A DNA stretch of 64,000 bases from Niabella ginsenosidivorans (GCF_001654455.1 NZ_CP015772.1:4836001-4900000); one strand, 5' to 3'. Positions 34,649 through 44,888 are shown, counted from the first letter of the stretch. Made by a program: numbers and translations. The notes: a model not told the origin generated them from the letters alone.

Positions 34649-36430
34649 TTATTGCCCTGTTGTACTCCAGTAAGGGTTCTGTAATAAATAAGTCGATTTG
34701 GCCACTTCAGACTGGGGAATGGGGAATAGATACATGGCGTTCCTGAAATTCCGTTTGCGAACATTCACTATTTCGAAAACCGCGGGAACACCGCCACTCC
34801 GGGTCACCTTCATTCCATGCATCTGTTTGTTTTCGGTGTCGCCGGCAATCAGCCATCTGCGTACATCCCAGAACCAGTGCTCTTCAAACGCCAGCTCTAT
34901 TCTTCGCTCATTGTGGATCACTTCCCTCATTTCATCTTTGGTCATGCCCGCCGTTAGCCCATACAGGTTATCATCCCCTGCGTCAATACCGGCTCTTTTC
35001 CGCAGTGCAATAAGCGCATCGTACACCTCCTGTGTGGGACCTGCAAATTCATTTTCAGCTTCTGCAAAATCCAGGTACATTTCAGCAAACCGGATCAATG
35101 GCCATCCACGATCCGTACCATGAATGCAATTTCCTGCAATGTCCGGCTTCAGCATTTTGTTTACATAATAGCCGGTTGTTGTCCGCTTAAATATAGCATC
35201 GGCGCCAGCGCCTTCGTACAGGTTCAGGGCAACGTTCATAATTGGCTGAATATAGTCGGTGTACAAAACGATCAGCGAGGAATCGTGCATAATTGTATAT
35301 GTTAGTCTTGGGTCACGGTTATCATAGGGCCGGTTGGGATTATACCCGGAACCGCTACTGTTGATCGGTTTGCCGTTCTTCATCGGGAAGGCATCTACCA
35401 GCTCCTGGTAGGGATAGGCACCCGATCCGTCGCCACCCCGGCTGGGCGGCATCCACCAAGTTTCAAAGTCTTTCGTACCTGCATTCATCCGGGCAAAAAT
35501 GTACTCGTTGTTTGCCCGTTGTGAAAAGACGCTCTGGAAGGGCTGCACGGTAACGCCGGATACCTGAGTGGTGGAATTATACAGTTCATAAGTACCCAGA
35601 GATAAAACCGTTCTAGCCGCATCAGCAGCCAGTTTCCACCGGTTCGGATCGGCCGTTTTATAGCCGATTACCGACCGCAACGGATCACTTACACCTGTAT
35701 TAAATGCATTGTCCCCGTTAAACAAGGGGCTGGCAGCATACAGCAGCACGCGGGCTTTTAAAGCGAGGCATGCGCCCGCTCCAGCCCTGCCATAGTCAAT
35801 GCCCTGTTGCCTCACGGGTAATACACTTGCAGCGGCATCGCATTCCGAAATGATATAATTTACACATTCTTCAAAACTATTTCTGCTGGCGGTAATATTG
35901 TCTTTATCCGTAAAAATCGTATCGCCCACCAGTGGTACACCGCCATAATGCTTTAATAATGTAAAATAATACCACGCACGCAAAAACCGGGCTTCGCCTG
36001 TTGTGCGGTTGATAAGGTTTTTTGCAAAAGGTAGCGTAGCTGCATGTTTTAAGTATTGATTCACGGCCCTTATCTGCGCATACCCGGTTTTCCAGGCATC
36101 ATCTGATACGGTAGCCGGAGTAATTGATCCCGTTGCAAAGCCGGTTGAAGTGGCCGCTACGCCCGCTTTGGGTACATCTGCCTCTGAAGAAGCAGCATCC
36201 AGTCCACCATTGGCAAACCGTACCGGGCTAAAACTAAAACCGATGTTTGAATAAATATTATTCAAGAAATTCATTGCATAGGCACTATCGCTGAAAACCG
36301 TCTGCTCATTAAGGTTGGTGGTGGTGGTCTCTTCCAGGAATTTGTTCTTTGAGCAACCTGTAACCAACAGGAGTACTATAGCCACAAACCCTGGCTTTAT
36401 TAACAGTTTTGCATGGTCATACCTTTTCAT
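34649..36430 (-). CDS. SusD/RagB lipoprotein (PUL B, first gene)
   Basis: A 593-residue lipoprotein (lipobox LLVTGC) and paralogue of the SusD at 28,232-29,968. It has GEARFLRAWYYFTLLKHYGG, FPMKNGKPINSSGSGYN and ERRIELAFEEHWFWDVRRW. Unusually it comes before, not after, any SusC: the DUF5004 and DUF4961 genes and two SusC genes lie downstream. It could serve either SusC, or the second one at 25,133. It follows a gap of 229 bp after the GH78 gene, where transcription of this operon may start, although no strict promoter consensus is visible there. Confidence 0.95.
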   Translation of the reverse strand: MKRYDHAKLLIKPGFVAIVLLLVTGCSKNKFLEETTTTNLNEQTVFSDSAYAMNFLNNIYSNIGFSFSPVRFANGGLDAASSEADVPKAGVAATSTGFATGSITPATVSDDAWKTGYAQIRAVNQYLKHAATLPFAKNLINRTTGEARFLRAWYYFTLLKHYGGVPLVGDTIFTDKDNITASRNSFEECVNYIISECDAAASVLPVRQQGIDYGRAGAGACLALKARVLLYAASPLFNGDNAFNTGVSDPLRSVIGYKTADPNRWKLAADAARTVLSLGTYELYNSTTQVSGVTVQPFQSVFSQRANNEYIFARMNAGTKDFETWWMPPSRGGDGSGAYPYQELVDAFPMKNGKPINSSGSGYNPNRPYDNRDPRLTYTIMHDSSLIVLYTDYIQPIMNVALNLYEGAGADAIFKRTTTGYYVNKMLKPDIAGNCIHGTDRGWPLIRFAEMYLDFAEAENEFAGPTQEVYDALIALRKRAGIDAGDDNLYGLTAGMTKDEMREVIHNERRIELAFEEHWFWDVRRWLIAGDTENKQMHGMKVTRSGGVPAVFEIVNVRKRNFRNAMYLFPIPQSEVAKSTYLLQNPYWSTTGQ

Positions 36431-36659
36431 ATATAAAGAATCGTTTATCTTTTCTTATAGTAAGTACCCTAAAAATACCCCTACCTCCATACTGCAGCTA
36501 TTTTGTTTTATTTTTTGCAAAAAGGGAAGGAACTAGTGTAAAAAGCCTACGCTCTAAGAGGGCAAAAGGCTTGTGGAGCAGATATCCAGTTATAAGCCCG
36601 GGCTTTCCTGCCCTCTGACGGGCACCTTTCCCGGTCTTAGGTTTTGTGCAGGCCCTTTG

Positions 36660-39032
36660 TTAAATTGTAAACCTACTTTCACCTGCTTTTAGCGCATACG
36701 TTTTTTCTTTCCAAACCAAAACGCCTGATGTGTTTTGCGGGAGGGTAATGCGGATGTCCCATTTTTTGTTTTTGAATGTATAGGATACCACCACCTTGCC
36801 GTTGGGGTGGGGCATTTCCCCACTGGCTTTTGTAAGGTTACCCAGGTGGGGTTCCACCTTTATCTTCCCAAAACCCGGTGCATCGCTATCTATTCCCAGT
36901 ACGGTTCTGAAAAATTCTATGTTGGGACTGCTTCCCCAGGCATGACAATCAGAGCGTGTTTTATGCAGATCAGGCTCCTCCGCCCAGGTGGTAAGGCCCA
37001 TTTTTATATTATCGCGCCAGGTATCCAACCAATTCATATAATCATTTCCCAGGCCCGCTTTTACCAGTGCCTGGTGCAGGTAATACTTAAAATAAATAGT
37101 GCATTGTGTAAGGGTATTGTCCGCAAGCAGCCGTTTGCCAAACGCCTGCATCCCATCCTTATTGACCAGACCGGTGAGCAATGCCAGCGCATTGGCGTGC
37201 TGGGAAAAACTGGTTTTTTCTTTGGTATCGGCATACAGGCCCTTTGCCGCATCCCAGTATTTTGATTGAATGGTTTGTTTTAGTTGCGCTGCCTTTTGCT
37301 GGTACTGGTCAGCAAAGGCTGCGGAACCAATATGGCGCTCCAATGCTTCGGCCCACTGATAAGCCCATAATAACTGGAGGTCGAAGATGGCCGAGCTTCC
37401 GTCAGCCCCGTTGGGCGGTGCGCCCATCATCCAGTTTTTGCCATTGGCCCAGTCCACAAAGGTCCAGTAAGGCGTGTTGTGTAAAGAGCCGTCCGGCTGC
37501 TGGTATTTACCAAAAAAATCAAGGATGGCCCGTGCTCCCATTAGCTTATCCTTTAAAAAATCAGGATCGTTCCGGTACATCCAGTAATCATACAGCATAC
37601 CAATGTACCATAAGGAAAAGGTGGAGATGACCTGCGTAGAACGGGTGGGGTAACGGCTGAGCGTAACCCCTTCGGGCAGGCGCGAATCGTTCATCAGGTT
37701 CAGCGCATTGCGCGCCAGCCGGTCGTCCCCGCTGTAATAATAAGAGATCATTGCCTGTATGCGGGTATCGCCAATATATTGCAGCTGCTCATAATAAGGA
37801 CAATCCGTATAGGTTTCAAAAGCATTGAGCCTTGCGGTACGCCAGCCAATGTCCAGGATCTGCTTGATCTCCGCATTATCTGTATTAAATATGGCCGCCT
37901 GTTTAAAAGGATATGCAGTAAAAGTGCCATACAGGCTGTCGATGGTTAACGGCGTTTCTTTGGTTTGCACAATCAAACGCAGGTACCGGAACGTGCGGAA
38001 ATGGAAAGGGGTAAAAGCCTGGCCGTTTTTTCCGCTGGAAACCAGCGTGTCCCTGAGCCCTTTAAACTCCCGGCCTTTTACTTCATTACGGTTGCCTTTG
38101 CCCGCACTGTTATAAAGCGCTTCTGCATAGCCCAAAGAAAGCCCGGCCTCCTTACCGCCGCTGAATACAATAGTGGGATAAGCATTGGTTTCATAGGTCT
38201 GGTCCAGTAAAATGGTAACGTTTGTATGGGCGGGTATGGTTAACGGAAATAGTTTGCCGGTTGCAGAAGGGGGCTGCATGCCGGACACTTGCCGTACCAC
38301 ATTGATGGGCTGGTAGGTCAGTTCCCGGGCCGGGATGGGGGAAGGCACCAGCATATACCCAAAACCATCCGTCAGCCCTTTGGGTTGCCCTCCGAATAAC
38401 TGGGTAGCAGGTGCCCACTTGCTGTCATCAAAACCCGGTGCATTCCACCCGGTTATGGTTTCGTTCATGTTTACAAACTGGCCGTTGACCGCAACAAACG
38501 GGGCCCATGCAGGAGCAAAAGCCTTATCCTGTATACTCTTCCAGGTAGCATTGGTATTCAGGATTTCCGTTGCTCCGGTAGCGCCCTGCACAATAAAGGC
38601 CGCCCGTAAGGACTGCTGGTATTCCGGCCGGAAATTGGCTTCGTTCCATATCATGGCTGCAATAGTGTTTTTGCCGGCTGTAAGGTATTGCGCTATATCT
38701 GCTGTTTCATAATTCCAGTTATAAAGGCTGCCCCGCGCCGGGCCTATGGAAACCAGGGTATTGTTGACATATAACTTATAGCAGTTATCTGCGGATATAT
38801 GGATAGGAAAAGACGCCGGTTTTTCCGGAAGAGTAACCGTTTTACGAAAATAATAGACACCGTACTCTTCGCCATTATGCGGCAGGTTGGCGGTACTGAT
38901 CCATTGCGCATTCCAGCGCCTGTTAGTTTCAGGTGTGGCTGTCGATTGGCTATACACCTGTATTACAAATACAAGTAAATAAGCGGTTATGGTAAGCAGA
39001 TATTTCATATTATGCGGTTTTATTGAAATCAT
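36660..39032 (-). CDS. GH78-like alpha-L-rhamnosidase
   Basis: A 790-residue exported enzyme releasing alpha-L-rhamnose. It starts at the ATG at 39,032 that overlaps the GH38 stop (ATGA); 39,008 (MKYLLTITAYLLVFVIQ) is an alternative with a clean signal peptide. Accessory sandwiches occupy about 35-380 (FRKTVTLPEKPASFPIHISADNCYKLYVNN is the usual N-terminal domain). The toroid has DCPYYEQLQYIGDTR (Asp410, Glu415, Asp422), which contains the general acid, and TTWAEEPD with SDCHAWG (Glu685, His697), the general base region. The C-terminal sandwich ends with IKVEPHLGN and a typical capping domain. Suits a rhamnose-containing substrate such as rhamnogalacturonan or gum. Confidence 0.88.
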   Translation of the reverse strand: MISIKPHNMKYLLTITAYLLVFVIQVYSQSTATPETNRRWNAQWISTANLPHNGEEYGVYYFRKTVTLPEKPASFPIHISADNCYKLYVNNTLVSIGPARGSLYNWNYETADIAQYLTAGKNTIAAMIWNEANFRPEYQQSLRAAFIVQGATGATEILNTNATWKSIQDKAFAPAWAPFVAVNGQFVNMNETITGWNAPGFDDSKWAPATQLFGGQPKGLTDGFGYMLVPSPIPARELTYQPINVVRQVSGMQPPSATGKLFPLTIPAHTNVTILLDQTYETNAYPTIVFSGGKEAGLSLGYAEALYNSAGKGNRNEVKGREFKGLRDTLVSSGKNGQAFTPFHFRTFRYLRLIVQTKETPLTIDSLYGTFTAYPFKQAAIFNTDNAEIKQILDIGWRTARLNAFETYTDCPYYEQLQYIGDTRIQAMISYYYSGDDRLARNALNLMNDSRLPEGVTLSRYPTRSTQVISTFSLWYIGMLYDYWMYRNDPDFLKDKLMGARAILDFFGKYQQPDGSLHNTPYWTFVDWANGKNWMMGAPPNGADGSSAIFDLQLLWAYQWAEALERHIGSAAFADQYQQKAAQLKQTIQSKYWDAAKGLYADTKEKTSFSQHANALALLTGLVNKDGMQAFGKRLLADNTLTQCTIYFKYYLHQALVKAGLGNDYMNWLDTWRDNIKMGLTTWAEEPDLHKTRSDCHAWGSSPNIEFFRTVLGIDSDAPGFGKIKVEPHLGNLTKASGEMPHPNGKVVVSYTFKNKKWDIRITLPQNTSGVLVWKEKTYALKAGESRFTI

Positions 39033-41554
39033 TTTGTTAAGCGATCTCCTGTTTTTTTTATGGAAAGTTCTAACGTGTTTACTCCAAACGGGGGTATTGT
39101 TTTTATGATTGTATTGTTCCTGATGATTGCCTTGCCTGCATCTGCCCCGTTTAATTGGATCCAGCGGGCTTTTTCTACGGGAACCCGCAGTTGTATTTTT
39201 GCAGCATCCTGTTTTCCCTGTGCATTATAAAAGCGTACCACCAGCTTATTGGGATGCAGGTTATACGAAGTGATTTCGTACCCGGTTCCCGAAACATCCA
39301 ATATACCGTTTATTTTGTTCTTTTGCGCACCTTGTACTACCATCAATGGCTCGGCTTTATACAATGCTTCTTTATTAAGAGCGCCTGTCTGCCAGTTGCC
39401 GGCATGTGGCACAATGGAATACTGCACGCGGGTGGAATCGTGCAGCTGGTAACTCCCGCCCCATAATCCTTTACCGCTATAAGCTATGGTTAAGGATAAC
39501 GGAAACCCATTGCCATAGGAATAGCTGGTCGTATGATCTGAAAAAAGAGCGATCCCGTTTTTTCCATCTGTCAGGTCTGCCCACCGGTAAATAATATTGT
39601 TTTTAATGCTGTCCCACCGGTTAAAAAAGGTATTACTTAAACGGCTCTCCGTTACATCAAAAGGCGCATCTTTAAAAACCCTTACGCGGCCGATGTTAGC
39701 AGGAAAGGAAACAGACAATTTAGAGGTATCTACATAAAAGGCTTTATATACATCTTTACTATCATATCCTTCTTGCTGGGCATGGCTGTCGCCGATGCCT
39801 TCATTTTTTGCCCAGTAGATGATGGTTTCAAAATCAATAGCCGGCTGCCCGTTGAATAAGCTGATGTACTGAACAAAATCATGTAGCCCCAATTTGCCGG
39901 TGACTTTTATTTTTTTGTGTACCGGCCCGTTTTCAGAAATGGTTATGGTGTTCTTTGCATCGCAGGAAGACAGGAACAGCTGCTGCTCATAAAACTGCCC
40001 TTTTATTTCATTAAACTTCCGGCCGGCTTTTGCGTCGATCCATTCTTTGTTATCCTTTTTTGTAACCAGGCTGCGGATGGTGCCTGTTATGGAATCCAGT
40101 GTGAGTCTGTAAAGGTCGGTTTCTACGGAATAACCGGGCGTGGCCGGTGATTGTTTGTCAGTCAGCAAAGCCGGGCTTTCTTCCAGGCGGTAGGTTCTGG
40201 CGCTTGTTGCCGGAACGGATGCCATAAATAACAATTCGATAGCATCAGCCGTGGTGCCCGGCTGGAGCTGTGGTATTATTGACTGTCCGTCTTCAGTTTT
40301 GAGCACGATGTTTTTAGAATACCGGGCAGCCGGTACTGCAATGCGAACCACTTCTTTGCGGCTGATACCGGAAGTGTTGATAACAGTAATGCTGTTTGCA
40401 GCAGTTCTATTGATCAGCGCTGCTTCTGCCTGTAACAGCACACTATCCGTCAGCTGACTGCTTTTCTGGATCCATCGTTGCACATGTCCATACCAGGCCA
40501 GGGGCACAATCCAGCAGTCGTGGTGCTGCGCCAGCAACAGGTTGCGCCAGGCTTCATCCAGTAAGGCACCGGGCCGTTTATAATTTCCATACAGGCCCGC
40601 CATCGCGCTGAGCTTTTCGGCCTGTACCAGCCGGTTTTCTGTATGTCGTACCATCTGCGCTATCTGCTGTAATTTTTGTGAGCCCCACACCAGGCTCACC
40701 TGTATATCTTCCTGCGATAACTTCCAGTTCAGGCTGGGGCGGGAGGCAATGCTGTCAAAATAATAGTTCCAGGTAGTGTAGCGGGTGCTGCCTTGCCTGT
40801 GATTGAGCCAGGGGCCGTTGCTCCAGCCGGCATCCTGCAAGCACATGCCTACAGGGTTGTTGATTCCCTGCTTTAAAGCCGCGGCATAATATTGATGCGA
40901 GTTGGTCCACGCGTCTGTTTGCCAGGTAGAAAAATTAGCCAGCCCTTCAGAAGCATACCGGGGAACAGTTGAAAGTGCAGCACCATCCGGCCCCACCCAG
41001 TTAAGCACTTCGCCCCCAAAAGCCCTGGTATAGCCGCCCCAGCAGGTATTGGGATTTTTTAAAGAAGCATATTTAAAGCCAAAAGATTTTAAAATACCGG
41101 GCAGCGCGCTGGTAAAGCAGGGCTCTTCTGAAGAATAGGTAACAAAGGTTGCCGCAGGGAAATGTTGCTTTATTTTTTTGATGCCGTATTCAAACTGCCG
41201 GATGATGCTTTCCCCGGAAATATTAAAGAGATAGCTTTGCCCGTAAGCAGGATTTACAAATTCGATCCGGTTATTTTTCGGGTGCTGCTGCTCAAAATAA
41301 GATTGAAGTTGTTGATAGGCTTCCGGCTCCCGCACCTGAACGCTGTCCCATGTTTCAGGCTCAATTTCCAGGTTAATGTTCCAGTCGGGATGCGCTTCCA
41401 GGTTTTTTACAATGAATGCCGTAAAATTTTTTGGATAGTGCCCATATATGCCGCCATGATACCCATCAATAAAATACGTGTTTTGTGCCGGAATGCGGTT
41501 ATAGAACAGTACAAACAACAGAACAGGAATCAAACGGGGTATCAATAGTTTCAT
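39029..41554 (-). CDS. GH38-like alpha-mannosidase family protein
   Basis: An 841-residue exported protein, start chosen at 41,554 (MKLLIPRLIPVLLFVLFYNRIPAQ); the frame is open to a GTG at 41,575. N-terminal GH38-like fold: YFIDGYHGGIYGHYP in place of the metal-binding HxHxD strand, FVNPAYGQSYLFNISGESIIRQFEYG where GH38 has the W-x-D-E region, and LLAQHHDCWIVPLAW in the position of the conserved QHHD segment. The C-terminal beta domains (from about 440) match the GH38 C-terminal layout. The first two catalytic motifs are clearly not standard, so substrate and activity may differ from alpha-mannosidases. It is coupled to GH78 by ATGA, so the two probably act on one substrate. Confidence 0.75.
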   Translation of the reverse strand: MKLLIPRLIPVLLFVLFYNRIPAQNTYFIDGYHGGIYGHYPKNFTAFIVKNLEAHPDWNINLEIEPETWDSVQVREPEAYQQLQSYFEQQHPKNNRIEFVNPAYGQSYLFNISGESIIRQFEYGIKKIKQHFPAATFVTYSSEEPCFTSALPGILKSFGFKYASLKNPNTCWGGYTRAFGGEVLNWVGPDGAALSTVPRYASEGLANFSTWQTDAWTNSHQYYAAALKQGINNPVGMCLQDAGWSNGPWLNHRQGSTRYTTWNYYFDSIASRPSLNWKLSQEDIQVSLVWGSQKLQQIAQMVRHTENRLVQAEKLSAMAGLYGNYKRPGALLDEAWRNLLLAQHHDCWIVPLAWYGHVQRWIQKSSQLTDSVLLQAEAALINRTAANSITVINTSGISRKEVVRIAVPAARYSKNIVLKTEDGQSIIPQLQPGTTADAIELLFMASVPATSARTYRLEESPALLTDKQSPATPGYSVETDLYRLTLDSITGTIRSLVTKKDNKEWIDAKAGRKFNEIKGQFYEQQLFLSSCDAKNTITISENGPVHKKIKVTGKLGLHDFVQYISLFNGQPAIDFETIIYWAKNEGIGDSHAQQEGYDSKDVYKAFYVDTSKLSVSFPANIGRVRVFKDAPFDVTESRLSNTFFNRWDSIKNNIIYRWADLTDGKNGIALFSDHTTSYSYGNGFPLSLTIAYSGKGLWGGSYQLHDSTRVQYSIVPHAGNWQTGALNKEALYKAEPLMVVQGAQKNKINGILDVSGTGYEITSYNLHPNKLVVRFYNAQGKQDAAKIQLRVPVEKARWIQLNGADAGKAIIRNNTIIKTIPPFGVNTLELSIKKTGDRLTK

Positions 41555-41957
41555 TTCGATTAAAAGGCATGCCACCTAATCAATGTCACGCAAGTTATTG
41601 GTTTCCGCTATTACTGCTCTTTATTTATTACAGGCGCGCATTCACCGGGTGTTTTTTATCAGGCTCCCGGCTGTAGTGCTCCTATAAAGCCTGGTTACCT
41701 GCCGTTCCGGTAGCAGGTGTCGCACACTCCAACGTTCTGTTAGCTATTATGCTCATCAATAACTAACTGATAAGAAATGATAACAATGTTTTATATCCAA
41801 AATTTATTACACGCAAAATAGCAGTAAAAGAAGCCGGAAGTGACTTAAACACAGGCGCGTTTTATGAAGTAGCAATCGTACTTTTCAACAGTACCAACTA
41901 TACGCTTACTAATTACCGCAAAACTGATTTTTTTACTCTATTAAACAGATACAGTAT
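41555..41957. other. Divergent promoter region of GH38 and GH2 genes
   Basis: About 400 bp between divergently read genes; promoters for both must lie here, but no exact TAnnTTTG box at sensible spacing is visible. A 6-bp inverted repeat ACCTGC/GCAGGT with a 10-nt loop (41,697-41,718) lies roughly in the middle and could be an operator; this is weak. Confidence 0.4.
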
Positions 41958-44888
41958 ATGCTCAAAGCTATTTGTATTTTTTTATTCCTTTTTATTACCG
42001 GTCTGCACGCTGCGGCGCAGCAAAAAATTTCTTTAAACAGTGACGGCCATCTTGCAGACTGGAAGCTGACGCCCCAATCAGCCATTGGCAGTGACAGTAT
42101 GCAGCTGTTTAACGACTCCTATCCAACAGCCAATTGGGTAAAAGCGCTGGTGCCGGGAGCAGTATTTAGTTCTTATGTTGCCGCAGGTATTGAAAAGGAT
42201 CCCAACCGGGGCGATAATATTTACCGGGTAGATAAAAAGAAGTACGATCGCAATTTCTGGTACAGGACCACTTTTACAGTGCCGCAAAAAACAAACGGCA
42301 GGCTGTGGCTGAACTTTGAAGGGATCAACCGGCGCGGAACCGTTTATTTGAATGGTACCTTACTGGGCCGGCTGAATGGCTTTATGCAGCGCGGTAAATA
42401 TGATATAACCCGCCTTTACAGGCCGGGTAAGAAAAACATACTGGCCGTTCTGGTGGAGTGGCCGGGCCGGCCGGTGCCCAATTATGCCATGCCAGCTTAT
42501 ATGAGCAGTGATAGCTGGGACTGGATGCCCTCCGTTCCCGGGCTTTTACAGGGCATTACGGATGATGTGTATTTAACCACCTCAGGCGATGTGCTCATAG
42601 AAGATCCCTGGATACGTACAGATGTGTCCGAAGACAGGAAGGACGCTTACCTCCGCCTGCGCTTTGATCTGAAAAATAACAGCGAACAGCAGCAGGAAGG
42701 AATTGCTATTGCCACCATCCAACCGGGAAATATCACCGTATCCCAATCCGTCAAGATCGCTCCGGGAAAAAGCGCCCAGCTTGCATTTGATACGGCCTTT
42801 TATAAGGAACTGCATATACAGCAGCCGCTGTTGTGGTGGCCCAATGGCTATGGCGACCCGAATTTATACCACCTTACCCTTTCTTTTAAAACAGGGAAAG
42901 AGATTAACATATCCGATACCAGGACCCTGCAATTCGGTATTAAAAAATACACCTATGATACACTGGGCGGGGTTTTGCACATTAATATTAACGGTGAACG
43001 GATTTTTATAAAGGGCGGCAACTGGGGCATGAGTGAGTACCTGCTTCGCTGTCGTGGGGCAGAATACGATTTGAAAGTAAGGCTTCATAAAGAAATGAAC
43101 TTTAACATGATCCGGAACTGGATCGGCAGCATTACGGATGAGGAGTTTTATGAGGCCTGCGATAAATGCGGCATTATGGTGTGGGATGATTTCTGGCTCA
43201 ACAGTCACCCAAACCTGCCTAATGACGTCTTTAACTTTAATGAAAATACAGTGGAAAAAATCAAACGGCTCCGCAACCATCCCTGTATTGCACTATGGTG
43301 CGGAGATAACGAAAGCTATCCCTTGCCCCCCTTGGATAGCTGGCTGCGGGAAGATGTAAAAACCTTTGACGCCGGAGACCGGAAGTACCATTCCAACTCC
43401 CATAGCGATGGGCTTACCGGCAGCGGGCCCTGGGCCAATTTTAAACCCAGTTGGTACTTTACAAAATACCCCGGCGGCTTTGGCGGGGATGTGGGCTGGG
43501 GCCTGCGTACAGAAATAGGCACGGCCGTATTTACCACCTTTGAAAGCTTTAAAAAATTTATGCCCAAAGAAAACTGGTGGCCGCGCAATAAAATGTGGGA
43601 CCTGCATTATTTTGGCCCACAGGCTGCCAATGCGGGTCCGGATCGCTATGAAAATGCCATCAACAATAATTATGGCGCGGCAACAGGCATTGAAGACTGG
43701 TGCAGGAAAGCGCAATTGCTGAATATAGAAACCAATAAGGCGTTGTTTGAAGGGTGGCAGCATCATATGTGGAACGATGCTTCCGGTGTAATGACCTGGA
43801 TGAGCCAGTCTGCCTACCCCTCTTTTGTATGGCAGACCTATGATTATTATTACGACCTCAACGGGGCCTACTGGGGCGCTAAGAAAGCCTGCGAGCCGGT
43901 GCATATACAATGGAGCTATGCAGATAACAGCGTAAAAGTGAGCAACACCACGTTAAAAGCATTCAGTAATATGACTGCGGAAGCCATTGTTTATGATATT
44001 AACGGAAAACGGTTTGACCCTTATTGTATGGAAAGCAAAGTGAACGTTAAAGCCAATGCGGTTACCGACTGTTTCCGGCTGAATTTTAATACCAACAACC
44101 TGGCCTACCAGAAAAAAGCCTATGCATCTTCCACTACCAAAGATGCGGAGGAAGCCGGTGCCGTGGCCGATGGCAACAGCGGCAGCCGGTGGGCGAGCGA
44201 TTATACAGATGATCAATGGATCTACCTGGATCTTGAACGGCCGACCAATTTTGATGAGGTAGTGCTAAACTGGGAAGACGCTTATGCAACGCAATACCGG
44301 CTGCAGGTATCGGATGATGCGGCCGGCTGGAAAGATGTTTACGCGCAAAACAACGGGAAAGGCGGCCGGGAGCTGGTAAAGATCGCCCCGGTAACAGCCC
44401 GCTACATCCGGATGAAGGGCCTGCAACGGGCTACCCAATGGGGTTATTCCTTATATGATTTTGAAGTATACAGCAACAGTAAAAAAAGCCGGGAGATCTC
44501 CACCACGCATTTTATCCGCTTACTGTTAAAAGACGAAAAGGGAAAGCTGGTATCTGATAATTTTTACTGGCGAAGCTCCAGATCTAACGACTATACGCAG
44601 CTCAATACACTCCCCCCTGCAGTAGTAAAAACAACGTCATCCATTAAAAATAGAGATGGAAGGTCTTTAATAATCGTAACAGTAAAAAATACAGGCAGGA
44701 GCATTGCCTTTGCTACCAAGGTACAGGCCTACCGCACCAGCGATGGTGAAAGGCTGCTGCCTGCAATTATGAACGATAATTATTTTACGCTGCTGCCGGG
44801 CGAATCCAGGGAGATCACGATTGAGTTTGAAACCCGCCTGCTGAACGGAGGAGGTTATAAAGTGGTTACGGAACCGTATAATCTGTAA
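41958..44888 (+). CDS. GH2 exo-beta-glycosidase with inserted F5/8 type C domain
   Basis: A 976-residue exported enzyme of the GH2 branch that includes exo-beta-D-glucosaminidases and beta-mannosidases. Signal peptide to about Ala20; sugar-binding jelly roll (50-210, WYRTTFTVP, EGINRRGTVYLNGTLLG); Ig-like domain (215-330); TIM barrel (335-650). IKGGNWGMSE is the usual barrel start. The acid/base is Glu452 in WCGDNES and the nucleophile Glu519 in LRTEIGT. The following Ig-like domain is interrupted after TDCFRLNF (about 709) by an F5/8 type C/CBM32-like domain (714-838: ASDYTDDQWIYLDLERP, RYIRMKG) and resumes at THFIRLLLKDEKG (850), with DNFYWRSS right after. Plus strand, no gene partner in front; promoter not identified. 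Confidence 0.85.
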   Translation: MLKAICIFLFLFITGLHAAAQQKISLNSDGHLADWKLTPQSAIGSDSMQLFNDSYPTANWVKALVPGAVFSSYVAAGIEKDPNRGDNIYRVDKKKYDRNFWYRTTFTVPQKTNGRLWLNFEGINRRGTVYLNGTLLGRLNGFMQRGKYDITRLYRPGKKNILAVLVEWPGRPVPNYAMPAYMSSDSWDWMPSVPGLLQGITDDVYLTTSGDVLIEDPWIRTDVSEDRKDAYLRLRFDLKNNSEQQQEGIAIATIQPGNITVSQSVKIAPGKSAQLAFDTAFYKELHIQQPLLWWPNGYGDPNLYHLTLSFKTGKEINISDTRTLQFGIKKYTYDTLGGVLHININGERIFIKGGNWGMSEYLLRCRGAEYDLKVRLHKEMNFNMIRNWIGSITDEEFYEACDKCGIMVWDDFWLNSHPNLPNDVFNFNENTVEKIKRLRNHPCIALWCGDNESYPLPPLDSWLREDVKTFDAGDRKYHSNSHSDGLTGSGPWANFKPSWYFTKYPGGFGGDVGWGLRTEIGTAVFTTFESFKKFMPKENWWPRNKMWDLHYFGPQAANAGPDRYENAINNNYGAATGIEDWCRKAQLLNIETNKALFEGWQHHMWNDASGVMTWMSQSAYPSFVWQTYDYYYDLNGAYWGAKKACEPVHIQWSYADNSVKVSNTTLKAFSNMTAEAIVYDINGKRFDPYCMESKVNVKANAVTDCFRLNFNTNNLAYQKKAYASSTTKDAEEAGAVADGNSGSRWASDYTDDQWIYLDLERPTNFDEVVLNWEDAYATQYRLQVSDDAAGWKDVYAQNNGKGGRELVKIAPVTARYIRMKGLQRATQWGYSLYDFEVYSNSKKSREISTTHFIRLLLKDEKGKLVSDNFYWRSSRSNDYTQLNTLPPAVVKTTSSIKNRDGRSLIIVTVKNTGRSIAFATKVQAYRTSDGERLLPAIMNDNYFTLLPGESREITIEFETRLLNGGGYKVVTEPYNL

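Noticed and set aside
41697-41718. Rho-independent terminator
   Set aside because: The 6-bp inverted repeat lies between divergent promoters and has no U-run.
43293-43910. 205-codon minus-strand frame
   Set aside because: Antisense to the GH2 catalytic barrel, whose active-site motifs are intact.
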